Position numbers and translations under genes: made by a program. From NCBI GenBank assembly GCA_018287875.1, contig JAGVVL010000009.1:2108001-2172000 (forward strand): a stretch of 64,000 bases of DNA, given 5' to 3'. This DNA is from Nigrospora sphaerica (Eukaryota > Ascomycota > Sordariomycetes > Amphisphaeriales > Apiosporaceae). This document shows positions 22,733 to 33,791 of this stretch, one piece after another. Within the stretch, counting starts at the first letter, position 1. Every line of letters begins with the position of its first letter. The notes below the pieces were generated by a model that made no database searches, was not told where the DNA came from, and worked only from the letters and a program-made list of their open reading frames with translations.

Positions 22733-25700
22733 GGTGATATGGAGCGGGCGAGGCGTCCGGACAAGCAGGAAGGGAAAGTGGCTGCTGTTGGACACAACGA
22801 CAAGGCGGTATCTTAAGCAGTCAGTCCGGAGGGGGAGGGGAGAACCACGCGGTAATGAGATGGGAAGGGTCCCTAGTTATATGCTTGGGGCGACGGGTCA
22901 GGACGCGGGCAGTCGCTTCTGGGGCTTCCGGGGTGGTGTAAGTCTGGAGCGTCTAGCGTGGAGGTGGTCAGGTTTGCGGAGTCGCGACCCATGAAAGGAG
23001 GAGCAATAGTAGAGAGGAGAATGGGTTCAACGCAGCAGGCCATGTGGAGGGGCGCGGGCCAGGGGATAGGTACCGAGCAGCAGGTATGATTAATGGGGAA
23101 CCCGGAACGGGCCCAGGCAATAAGAATGGCAATACGAATTCACGGCGCTTAGCTCGATGGGTGAAAGACCTGCTTGCCCACGTCGTGGCCGGGACCAGGT
23201 CACATCGGGATATTATGGATGTCATTTGTCACCGAAGAGGACGGCGGATGGACAGCCAGCATGCGCCCGTAGAGAGTGGGCTACCTCTCGAGTACCCAAG
23301 GTACCTACCTATTCACCACGTTGTAACTGGCGAAAACGGAGAGGTGACTACCCCTCAGCGTACATCCCTCGGCTGCGAGAGCAGATCCGCTGCGTCATCC
23401 GGCGGAGAATGGGCGTGTACATCCGACGGCCATGGGGCACTTGCTACCCCGGATCACCGGACGGCGAGGGAGCTGCCAGGTGCTTCTGGAGGAGGAGTTT
23501 TTGGTACCAGCGGAGAGTTACCGTTCCGCTTCACCGAAACGCCTGGCGGCCAGCCACCTTAGCTGGAACTTGGGGAATGGGTCCCTAGATACTTATGACC
23601 AGTCTCGGCTACTCACGTCTCGATCAGCATCTGCCGTTCTAACGGCTTCCGGTCAAGCAAGACGGCCAATGCAAGCGCTAGCCCGGGCCAACGGCATACG
23701 GACGCGGCTGCTGCTGCTGCTGCTCCTGTGCGTGTACTCCCCCCATCCTCTTGGTTTCGGAAAGAAGATGGAACCCGAAACCACTAGAGGTTACAATAGG
23801 TCACTGGGGGAGGATTTGCGTCCCTTCCATATTGTTGTTTGTTTCCCGGACGATGGAGTCATAGTGGTGCCAAGCAACCCGTGCATAGGGGATTGGGGGT
23901 CCCGCTCCACGCGCTTCCTCTGCCCTTTTTTGCACCGGCTGCGGTCTGGGGTGATGGTTCCAAAGCCAAGCCAGAGAGGCTCGTTACCTACCCTGTCGAG
24001 CTGTTTGCTCTTGCCTGCCTGGCCGACTTTTTTTGGGCTCGTACCGAAAGAGGGGCGTGCACACCACACCATCTGCAGTCAGGGATCTCAACGCTACGGA
24101 GCGAATTGGCCGACATGGGGGAGGGGAATGGAAAGTGACCGGGGTTTGAGTTTCCCTGACAGCCCATTCGACTGACTCCCTGCCCTGGCAACCAGTTCGG
24201 GCTCCCGGTTGGTTCTGAGTGCGATGCACCACGAAGAAAGGCCCCTCGAGTCGACCGAGGCCGTCTTTCGTGCCTGACCGCCGTTAACTTGGGTAAAGTA
24301 CTTGGTTGGCTTCTTCCGTCATTGTCCCCCTGCAATCAGTCCGAGGGAAAAGTTGGGGGAGGTCTGGAGGTGTAATCAGAGGCTGCCCGTCTCGCATGGG
24401 CCAGCTGCTGTTCACGGCATTGCACTAGCCGGCCAGCATTGTTGACGATGATGCTACCCGACTGAAGAAGGCTATAAGTGCGGGTGCACTACTGGGCGTC
24501 AGCGTCTGCCATGACCGCCGCCGTCAGCTGCCTTTGTGATCGGACAAATAAGCTGGGTGGCACAGACCGAAGCCAGTGGGCACTCGCGCGTTCCCAATTG
24601 ATCTATCCCATGCCGATGAGCAAGTCGGGTAGGGGGAGGTAGGGCCGATGCATACCCGACGTAGTGGGCTGTTAGTGGACTGCATCAGGGATAGGGGAGA
24701 CGAACAGAGTCGAAACCCCCAGCTGCCCGGTGCCCCCGTCCATCCTCGCTGACTGGATCGTGCGGTGTCGGGTACGATGGAAAACTGTTCATCGGCCCTG
24801 CTCCCTTCGGCCGGGTCTAGCAATGGAGGACAAGGTGCGGATTACTGCCGCCCGGAGAGCCTGAGAGGCTCTGCAACTCCCTCTCGCCCGAGGTGCTAGG
24901 CTAGTTGTCGCTTTTCGTCGTCATCAGGGCTTCTCACCCCTCTAGTAGTAGCCTGATCTCCAGTTTGTTGAGAGCCAAGGCCTGCCAGATGCAGCCTTTC
25001 CAGCCCTCTGGGCCCATTCGCCTCGCGCCGGCCCAGCCCCAGTGGCAGCAAAGTGGGTTGCTCCTCCTCCAGGTGGAGTTGGAGGCTGCCTCGGCGGCGC
25101 GGAGCTGTGGAGCCCCTCTGTTCCAGTGGGCTTCCAGTGGGCTCGCCGATGCGACTGGGGAGTGGGCGAGGGCCGTCATTGGAAGGACTCACTGGCGCTG
25201 TCGCCGGCCCATTCTAACTCGTGCCGGTAGCGGATATGGGACGCCGCACCTTGTTCCGTGCTTAAATCCCACATTGGTGAAAGGAGAATTAAGAGAAGGA
25301 AAAAAAAAATAAGTGGTAGCGGGTTGATGGTGCTCGTGGCGCGTCAGGATGTGACGAGATGGCCTCCAACATCGGGGACCGGCAACACGTGCCAAGCTTG
25401 CGCGTCGGTGGACGGGGAATTGAAATCATCTCAACGACTCCGCACCAACTATTTGCGGGGCCCCGCCGAGCACGCACTCCCAGTTGGCATTGCTGGCCTC
25501 GAGGGCTGGGGGCGAGTCTGGGAGTCTTGTCATCAAGTGATGGACTCCTCGGTGGCGGCCGGGCGCAGAGGGGACAGTACGTAAGAAATTGTAAGTGCTA
25601 TTCGTAGATAGCTACGTCGTACCTATGCCATCGCGGGTAAGCAAAGCAGTCGCCCTTCCGCTCGGCTTACAACGCACCTGCCAGGCAGGCAAAACGTACC

Positions 25701-27877
25701 AACGCCGACTGGTTCCAGAAGGCCCTCGCCAAGGGCTTGGGAGGCGGCCGGAGACGATGCACTCGCGCCACATATGCCGATGCCGAGATGGCAATGCTGC
25801 CGAAGCCGCGCGATGATGCCTGTTGATTGACAACTTGGCAGCTCGGCACCGCCGGCCGTTTTCACTCCCTCAGCCCCTCAGCGTGGCCGTTGATCCTCCC
25901 ACGGCCTCTTTTCCCACTACCAACGACGTGCGATTCCGTCATACGGAGAAGCAAGAACAACCAGATCGTGTCTTACATTATGCCTGCCGGTATTCGTACT
26001 GCGCTCTCTTCTTCTTCTTCTTTTCTTTTTTGTCCCGCCAATGACGCCGCACATCACAACTACAATACTAATAACTCGTGTGGCTACCGTACAAGGGGGA
26101 ACAATCAAAAGAAGAAGAAAAAAAAAACCAGTCATGCCAAGTCGGCACAATGGAAGCGAACATGGACCGGGGTTGAGACGCGCGACCTGAACAGCGCGCG
26201 CCCGCCGGCTTCACCATCCATTCCCTTGCCCATGTACCTGCTCTCATTCCCCCTTTCCCTCTTTCAATCTTGTTGCCCTGTTCTCCCGTCGAAGCCCGGC
26301 TTTTTCGCATTGAGACCAGACCCGAAGACGAGGTGGCAAATCATTGGGTACTAGTTGATTTGTGTCTCGGGATTTTGCAGGTAAGGGGGTGGTGGGCATT
26401 TCACGACAATTGGCACAGAAGGCAGAAGGATTTATCGCCGAAAAGCCCTATTACTAAACTGCTACGGTACTGAGTAAGTGGTTGCAGCTACCCGGGTCGG
26501 TCGCCAAGAGCGATCCTTATATTTGCGCCCCTGTTCTAGCCTGGTTGCATCCCATGTGGCCATGGAGAAGCTTTCGCGGCAGGCCGCAGACGAGACAAAT
26601 GTCTTCTTCCACTTCTTCCCATTAGATACCGGCGAACAAATGGCTTGCAGCTAGGTACCTATTCAGCGGCCGAAGGGTCATCATCCATCGTCGGCATGTC
26701 CGTCAAGCTTTCCTCCGAATCGTAGCTGCTGCCCTGCATTTAGCCGGTTTACCCGGTCGCATCGTGGCCGGCCTTTTGCCCAGTAGAACGCGAAAAGACT
26801 CGGGGGGTCATCTCGCTTCCATGCCCATCCCGAGGGGGACAACAGAACGGCTTTCCGCCCTTTCAGCCCCGGCTCCCCGTGCATTGGCTCCCCGCCCGTT
26901 CTGGTAGTTGAGCCGACACGGCTAAGCACCCGAGGCGCATGACTTTGCGGGAGCTTCCAGGCCAGGCGGGCAAAGGCAAGCTTTGCGGCGCTTCTCGTAA
27001 GCTTTATGGCGTTTATGGCGTCCGTGTTGATCCCCGGGGGGGGGCCTCCTGTGTACCCATCTGCGCATGTTCTACGGTTGTATGTACCAACCACCCTTGG
27101 CCGCAAGTACAGAGACGACCATGCGGGCGGGCAGGATTGTCGCGAGATGCTGTCCCTCCCGCGGCTTGGGCGGCCCGTAGCCCCTCGCTAGTTCATCCGG
27201 TGACATGCCCTGTTAAGTCCGTGGGTGCAGTTCGCTCTCTTATCTTTGCTCTCGTCAAAGCTGAGGGAGGCGTGGAAGAAGTAGGTACGAAACAGGTACC
27301 TAAAGACTCCAAGCACACACATGATGGGTGTCAGAGGAGATCCATGCAACAATGCATCTTATGGTCCCAACCCGATGCTGATTCATTGTCCCGTCCTCTC
27401 GCCCCCTACCCTCCTATCCGAGGCATTCCGTACCGTTGGGCCAAATCTTGAGCAGTTTGGTTACTGTGGGAAAAGGCCTACGAACTGCCCAGCCGCAACC
27501 ACCGCTGAAGTGTAGATTACTTAGTATTTCAGGTAGTCACTTATGTACTCAACCGGCTGCTCCTAATGTCTGCCAGGCAGGGTTGCCCACCGCTTTTGAG
27601 GCAACGTCATGCTTCCCGACATGGGCGGCTACATTAGCAAGCAGCAGGCAGTAGGCAGAAGAGAAACGCCACACCAAGTGGGAGACGCGCCCCTTTTTAA
27701 AGCTCAGATACTGCCGAGGCCTATCTATCAACCCGTCTGCTCAACCAGCAGTGCGAGGCACCCGGTCACCCCGATACGAATCGTATCGTTGTCCTGACAG
27801 TCACTCTTAGCTATCCAAGACCTGTGAAAACACCGCTCCAGCCGAACACGAGCCCGAACTGGCCACCCTGGAGTATG
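22733..27877. other. long gene-poor intergenic region
   Basis: 5.1 kb with no gene I can support. A 247-codon frame at 23432-24175 on the + strand is the longest; its composition and lack of any domain argue against it. The stretch has a (CTG)6 tract at about 23706-23725 and A/T-runs at 26015-26130. Upstream of 22732 lies the transporter promoter. Since two small multi-exon genes were found in similar empty DNA in this window, another may be hidden here. Confidence 0.45.
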
Positions 27878-28509
27878 TTAAACCTCTGCCGCTTCGAGGT
27901 CGGTAATTTCAAAGCTCTCGGGCCGTCTCCGACCGGCCCAGTCCCTCGTCACGTTGGCGGTAACGTTCCACCGCCGACCACTGCGATAGGCACGTCAGCT
28001 TTCGTCCCGGCTCCGGCTCCTCCTCCCCGCGGCGGAAGGTTTCCTTACCCGAGCTCGTACGAGAAACTCATGGCGACATGGCAGAGAAGCTCGCCGTCGA
28101 CGGGGTAGACGCGGGCGGCCACGAGCCCTCCCGGGCCCCCTTGGGCCACGGAGCAGCCGGCCCAGTCGGACGAAAGCCGGTCGGCGGGAACGCCCAGGGC
28201 GCCGCCCTCGCAGTGCGCCGCAAACCCCGGGATCGAGAGGGCCGCTTGGGCACCTGCTCCCTGGTAATCGGGGGCCGACAGGTCGAAGCCTGGGAGTCAC
28301 GCCATGGTCAGCCCGGTCCCCGCGCCGTGGGAGGGGGCTCATGTGCGGAAGCAAGCGGGAGAGGAATACGCACGGTAGCTGCCATTCCGGGGGAGGGCCG
28401 GGTTGCTGTGCGTCAAGCCTGCTTGCCAGTCCGTCACGGTCCATTGGTACGACGGTATAGCGCTGGCGGCACTTATAGCCGCCAGCGAGATGACTGATAG
28501 GTGTTGCAT
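27878..28509 (-). CDS. small secreted protein (159 aa), function unknown
   Basis: Three minus-strand exons: 28509-28374, 28289-28049, 27980-27878, with introns GTGCGT...CAG (84 nt) and GTAAGG...CAG (68 nt); all phases agree and the stop is TAA. The start MQHLSVISLAAISAASA is a textbook signal peptide cut before IPSYQW. The mature protein has WTVTDWQAG, a Gly/Ala-rich middle with SIPGFAAHCEG, LSSDWAGCSV and a third Cys in LLCHVAMSFSYEL, then RRWNVTANVT and a C-terminal ESFEITDLE. Three N-glycosylation sequons are visible (NGS, NVT, NVT). The pattern Trp-x-Val near the start, an IPGF-type block, a Cys, then a W-N-V-T strand resembles a broad class of fungal small secreted beta-rich proteins; I cannot name it further. 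AT-rich DNA around 28610-28640 may be its promoter. Confidence 0.8.
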
Positions 28510-29230
28510 GGCTATTCAGTGGAAGTCTCTCCGTGGTTTATAGGTAGACGAAGGGGGGGGGGAGGGCGGGCCTGGTCCCTACTATTGTCAAACAGATTTT
28601 GCGACCAAGCCAGCTATTAATACATTTAATAGGCTTGAGGAGTATTATACATCAAGCTCGCCCGCCCGTTCGAGTGCTTCGATTTGGCTAATTAGCCGCA
28701 GGAACATATTGCAAGTTTGCTGACGCGAACGGCAGGACAAAGTCTAGCTTCGCTTCCTGCATCACTTGGCCGCAGATACGAGCTGAAATGCAGTCTCGCG
28801 TCCGGGATCAGGGTTCCCCCAAAGGCAGGAAATCACCCCTCATCGTGGCTCAGGTGTGCTCTAGCCGCGTCTCGCCCGGATTCTCGTCAATCGACCGTCG
28901 GTTTCGAGGGGGTGGAGCAAGAGAGAATCGAGCCGAAAGGAAGAAAAAAAAAGAAACGCCGGGCCGCAGGCTGGACCGTCCGCGTCGTCGCTCTTTGGTG
29001 GCTGGACAATGAAGGACTGCATCAGAGGGATCGGCACGGGGCGGGGAAATGATTGGACTATCTGTGGACTATCTTTGAAGACGGGCGAAAGCAGGTCCGC
29101 CCCCTTTCGTGGCGCCTCACATTCGCGTGATCTTCTGTTCCGGGGCCTCGTAGGTAAGAAATCGCAACACTGTTAACCAACTGGCTCAGAAGAAAATGAA
29201 TGCCCCGAATGGGGAATCCTAAGCCCCTCG
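28510..29230. other. intergenic between two minus-strand genes
   Basis: Probable promoter of the 159-aa secreted protein and terminator region of the AAA ATPase. TATTAATACATTTAATAG near 28615 is the most AT-rich element. No gene is seen. Confidence 0.55.
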
Positions 29231-32200
29231 CTACTCATAGATGGTGTCAGCATACTCGGGCTCGAGCAGGTCGCCGGCGTCGTTGTGACCGTCGTCGTCG
29301 TCATGGGTTCGGCGGCGGCGCAGGAAGTTCTTGAAACCGCGGCTCATCTTGACGACGGCGCGCATGTGGGCCTCGGTGACGGTGACGGTGGGGGCGCCGG
29401 CGTCGAGGGCGGCGGTCTCGGCGAGGGCGACGGCGGTCTGGAGGGCGTTGCGGATCTCGCGGCCGTTCCAGGCGAGGGAGCGGACGTCGTGGCTGTCGTA
29501 GGCGTACTCGCGGGCGGCGAGGGCGACGCGGACGGCGCCGCGCGCGTCGCGCTCGAGCCGCTCGAAGCTGTGCTGCCAGATGCGCTCGCGGTCGCCGTCG
29601 CCGAGGCTTCGGTAGTGCAGCGATACGTGCACACGCGACGTGAAGGCCGCGTCGAACGTCTGCACCCGGTTCGTCGTCAGGAAGAGCACCCCCCGGTAGT
29701 ACTCGAGCGCCCGCAGGAAGATGGACACGAGCCCGTTGCGCGCCACGTCCCGCGTCCGCCGCGCCTCGAGGTACACGTCGGCCTCGTCGAGCAGCACCAT
29801 GGCCCCATACCGCTCGCCGAGCTGCAGGAAGTGCGCCAGGTTCCGCTCCACCGCCCCCGAGTTGAGGTTCAGGTCGCCGCTCGTCAGCGAGATGAGGGGA
29901 CGATGGGCCAGCTCGGCAATGGATTCGCACGTCGCCGTCTTGCCCACACCGGGGGAGCCGTGCAGCAGGAAGATGCGCCCCTGGCCCTTGTTGTGCACAA
30001 AGTCCTTGGGCCAGGGTGTGACCTGGCCGTCCATGTTGGCGAACCTCCCGATCAGAGCCTTCACCGTCAGCTTGATCTCATCGTCCAGGACCAAGTGCGT
30101 AAAGGCCTCTGCGTCATAACTGATGGGATTCAGGTGCTCGACGTTGAAGTGGCCCCAGCTCCTCTCCCCAAGAATGAAGCCGGGGACGACCTTCGTCAAG
30201 ACAAGGTAGTAGAGGTCATTCGTGGGGGCTCTGGAGCTTGCTGGCTTCAAGTTCTCAAAGTGAGCAAACGTGCTCAAATCCTTGTTCTCCTCTTGCCCGC
30301 AGGCTGGGCACCCGCAGTGGGCTCCAAAATAAGGCAGTCGGTCTTTGGGCGGAGGTGGTCGAGTGGGCGGTGGTGCCATGCGCCTGGGCTGATGGTCAAC
30401 TTCCGGGTCCCAGAGCGGGCCTGACAAGTGACTGAATCCCTCGCAGTCAACTATAGGAAGGCTGTGTCAGTTGTCTCTTCTGGACGCCGGCCTGGGGATG
30501 TGCTGCGGGTATCATGAAGTCCTTCGTATCTTGTTGTAGAGCAAGGGGAATACAGTCGACCTCTATTCCCATCAGGAGTCATCAGGGCCGGATCCCACCT
30601 TTACTTACCGATTACTCTCCCGCTCATCTGAGATACAGTTAGCATGAATACTTCAAAGATTGTCAAGTAAGTGGCGAGTAAACTTACGTATCCTGCCGTG
30701 CGGGCCGAGTGCTGTCTCGGGCCCCATTGCCTGTCGACGAGACCTCCATCGTACGACATATAAACGGGGTTCTTGGCCAGTTCCCAAACCATCTTCCCCA
30801 GCCGGATGTTCTTGGCTTCGATGAGGGCCGGAGTCTCGTTGCTTTCCGCTTCGCCCGCGAAGAAGGCTGCCGGGACGACCGGCAAACTGAAGATGGCTTC
30901 TTCGCCAGAATATGGCTCGACCTGGAACGCGTGCATGTTCCGGACGAACCGCTCCCCGGCCAACTCCAGGTTCCAGCAATCGATGTTCCAACACGGCTTC
31001 CGACCTCCCGTTTGCGTCCAGAGCACAGCCCGGGAAACAACAAACGGGGTCCAGTGGCCCTCGTGCCTCGCGTACACCACCTTGCCTGGCTCGTACAGCA
31101 GCCAGAGGAGGTCGAACGTCGCCTTGGGTATGCTACTCCGGTGGCGCGCTTCCCTGCAGTACGGGGTCAGCTGTTTCCTAGAACAAAAGTGCGTGGATCA
31201 TGTCCCGCGGCCAGAAGACCAAGAAGCAAGATAAGCGGGAAGGCAAAGTGGAGGATCGGCGTAAGAACTGCAAAGTGAAAAACACCTGGGCTAACTTACT
31301 CGGCATGCAGATCGGCGCCCATGGTGGTTTCGATGTATTCCAACAGCACGTCGACATGTCTGGCCGTGATGGACGCCTGTTCTTCGCCGTGGACCGGGGG
31401 CTGGTTGGTTTTGTACTTCTCCAGGGCCTGGCGGTGATGGATCAGTACACAGTGCGGCCACTCAACCTCGACCGACGCGGTCGTCAAGTTGAGTGAAGGA
31501 TAATATCCCACGACGGCCTGTAGAGCGTTGATCAAGTACGGTGAGTGGATCGTGATCACAGGCTTTTGCGCTTGGGAAAATGAAAGTTGGGCGCCGGGGG
31601 TACTTCCAGGGATGCCAGCATCCGCCGAATATCCCAGCCCATAAGGGTCCAGAGGTGGCGGCGGCGGTGGTGCGGCATACCGTCTACGTTGTCCCTGTTT
31701 TCTCACTGCCGCACCGTAGGACCTATAGTACTCGGAGTTAGTACCTGCAGTAGAAGAAATGCTATTCATCGGGAAGCTACCGCAGTCCAAGCAACAGGAG
31801 TACGGCACAGGGAACTGGCATGGAAAGGGGCAATGATCAGTCCTGAGAGTTGCTTACTCCACCTTGGTCACAATCTCTATGACCGGTTTGCTTGTCCCGA
31901 CTTTAGAGGTGTCCTCAATCAACCCATTGAACTTGATATTGATCGGCTTGTCGCCTCGGTAGACTGCATACTTGTTAGTAGACTGGTTTTTTCGATACAT
32001 GGCGTCTCATGGGTCTCTGAGCTGAACCCGGTTCCTGCAGCTCACCTTCGATGGACCTTTTGTCCAAGGTCACGTAATTCAGGACATAGCATACTTCGGG
32101 CGTCTTGCCGTCTGCAGGGTCGTGTGGCGCCTCGCGTTTGTCCGAGTCGACGACGAGAGAGCGGAGTCTGTCGGCTCGTTGCTCGTCCATCATCCTTATG

Positions 32201-32271
32201 TCGGATGGCACGGCGCCCGAGTTCAATCTCTCGAAGCCGTCGTCGGACTCATCGCTGCTGTAGTAGCTCAT
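29231..32271 (-). CDS. DUF7025-type AAA+ ATPase
   Basis: Predicted 856 aa from six minus-strand exons: 32271-32046, 31963-31863, 31814-31300, 31177-30688, 30627-30609 and 30450-29231. Order: acidic N-terminus (MSYYSSDESDD), a linker with a Pro run, the DUF7025-type region (FDLLWLLYEPGKVVYARHEG, NLELAGERF, then GRVIVDCEGF built across the fifth exon), and a C-terminal AAA domain. Walker A is HGSPGVGKTA near residue 615 and Walker B is MVLLDEAD near 665; an arginine-rich region follows. A 19-nt exon supplies MSGRVI plus one base. The junction between exons 2 and 3 is least sure: only a weak GTGGAG donor keeps phase. An in-frame ATG at 32385 is an alternative start. These proteins are numerous in Pezizomycotina; substrate and role are unknown. 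Confidence 0.82.
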
Positions 32272-33791
32272 ACTGTCGGAGAAGTGTGTCCGATGCGATC
32301 GAGCCTTGGAGAGATAAGGATGTAGGCAACAGTCAGGCCAAGAGAATGGGATCTCAGGGAATAGTCGCTCTGCCTCGCCGGTCATTTATAGAAAGTACCC
32401 AAGGCCCTTGACTTGGTACTACCCAAATTTCAGCATCGGTAGATAGGACTTCGGGCGCAGAGCCCTCGGCCGATGTGTTGGTGCTTGGCCTAGGAGCCTG
32501 GCGAGGCAGCAACATCGCCCTGCTGCCTGTTGCTGCAACAAAACGCCTATCAGGACCAATGAACCACCGCCTCTGAAGCCTCCGAGGCGTAAAACGCCTT
32601 AGAGGCCCGTTCTAGCTGCATGTGGCAGCTGTAAGGCAGCGACGAAGCCCAATCATAGTCTGCCAGCAGCAACAGCACTAAGGTAGGCTGCCATGAGTAG
32701 AACCTGTAGTCGGAAGTCGGTGCGGGGTCTGACGCTTCTCTTGAGGTATCGTCGAGTCACTGGCATAAGCAACAGGAGTCACGTTATACGGAGCTGATCA
32801 GTAAGTCTGGTTTTCGTAAGGCGGAATTGAATGGCACATTCTGAAGTGGGTGCAGGAGCGACCCGGTGCCGTCGGCAGCGCGCTCGTAGCGAAATGGGGC
32901 GGCATGGACTCCTCAAGCTTGTTTCTGACGCGTGGGAAATCAACCGGGAGGGGGAAGGAGACCGAAACATATTGGTGAACTCATGTTCTAGTGAGCCTGG
33001 TCTCCCCGGCATTCAAATGCACTGGGCACTGCTGAAAGTCTCAACGAAATACCATGCCACAAAACTTACAAAGGACTAAAAGGTAGGTACTTAGAGTCCA
33101 TCTCTCTCCGTCGATTGCTGGGTCGAGAGCTGCCCTATCAAGAGCCTCGCTGCCCCGTACCAACTACGCCCAATCCACGAAGGATCTGGGCTTTGACGGA
33201 CCAGTAAAAGGATAGATGGATTACACAAAAATCATCGGAAGCGGTCCCTTTCCCTAGAGCCGCACTCCCGTCTCTTTCGCATGCCGCAGTTAAATCCAGA
33301 CTTGTTCACCATCAGTCTTGGTCCGATACGACAATGAGGAGACTCGCTACGCTGAGGGTGATATCCGAGTTATTTACCGGTGTTGCACACATTGATGCCT
33401 AGACCTCAATATTGCCTTGTCCATACAGGCGGCCCTCCCGTTCCGCTGTCAAAACCCAGACAACCACATCATCTGCCCATGCAGACACCCACTTCATTGG
33501 CTCGTTGGCTGCAACTTGGAGTTGACGGATGCAAGGCGTTGCCCATTCGAGAACAGATTGCCCTGTCGGCTTTCCGTACATGAATACTTGACTGATCAAT
33601 ATTGGTGCAGAATAAATTTTAAACACTGTATTTGTTTGCTGTTAATGCTACGATACGGAACCCGATTTCGCCGTTGGCATACTCAACACAGGAATCCTAT
33701 TACTTAAACAGTCTGCGGGCCGTCACCACAGTTTGGGTTTCGCGGAAAGGCAAACACGGAAGACGCCGCGGCTTTTATCAAGACGTAAATC
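32272..33791. other. intergenic with short inverted repeats
   Basis: Divergent region between the AAA ATPase and the DUF1996 pseudogene. It has several short inverted repeats at 32500-32610 that may be the remains of a small mobile element. A cysteine-rich + strand frame (33417-33707) and an overlapping minus-strand frame (33399-33626) are visible but unsupported. Confidence 0.45.
32578..32606. repeat. imperfect palindrome with transition mismatches
   Basis: A 13-nt arm GCCTCCGAGGCGT and its inverted partner ACGCCTTAGAGGC are separated by three A bases. The arms match at 11 of 13 positions and the two mismatches are both C/T-type transitions. A second inverted pair, GCAGCAAC/GTTGCTGC, lies at 32506-32536. 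Confidence 0.6.

Noticed and set aside
23432..24175. 247-codon + strand open frame
   Set aside because: No recognisable domain, a CTG microsatellite accounts for its only Leu run, and no splice or family support.
29285..30424. 379-codon + strand frame opposite the AAA ATPase
   Set aside because: Antisense of a gene with clear Walker motifs; Val/Gly/Glu-rich shadow composition.
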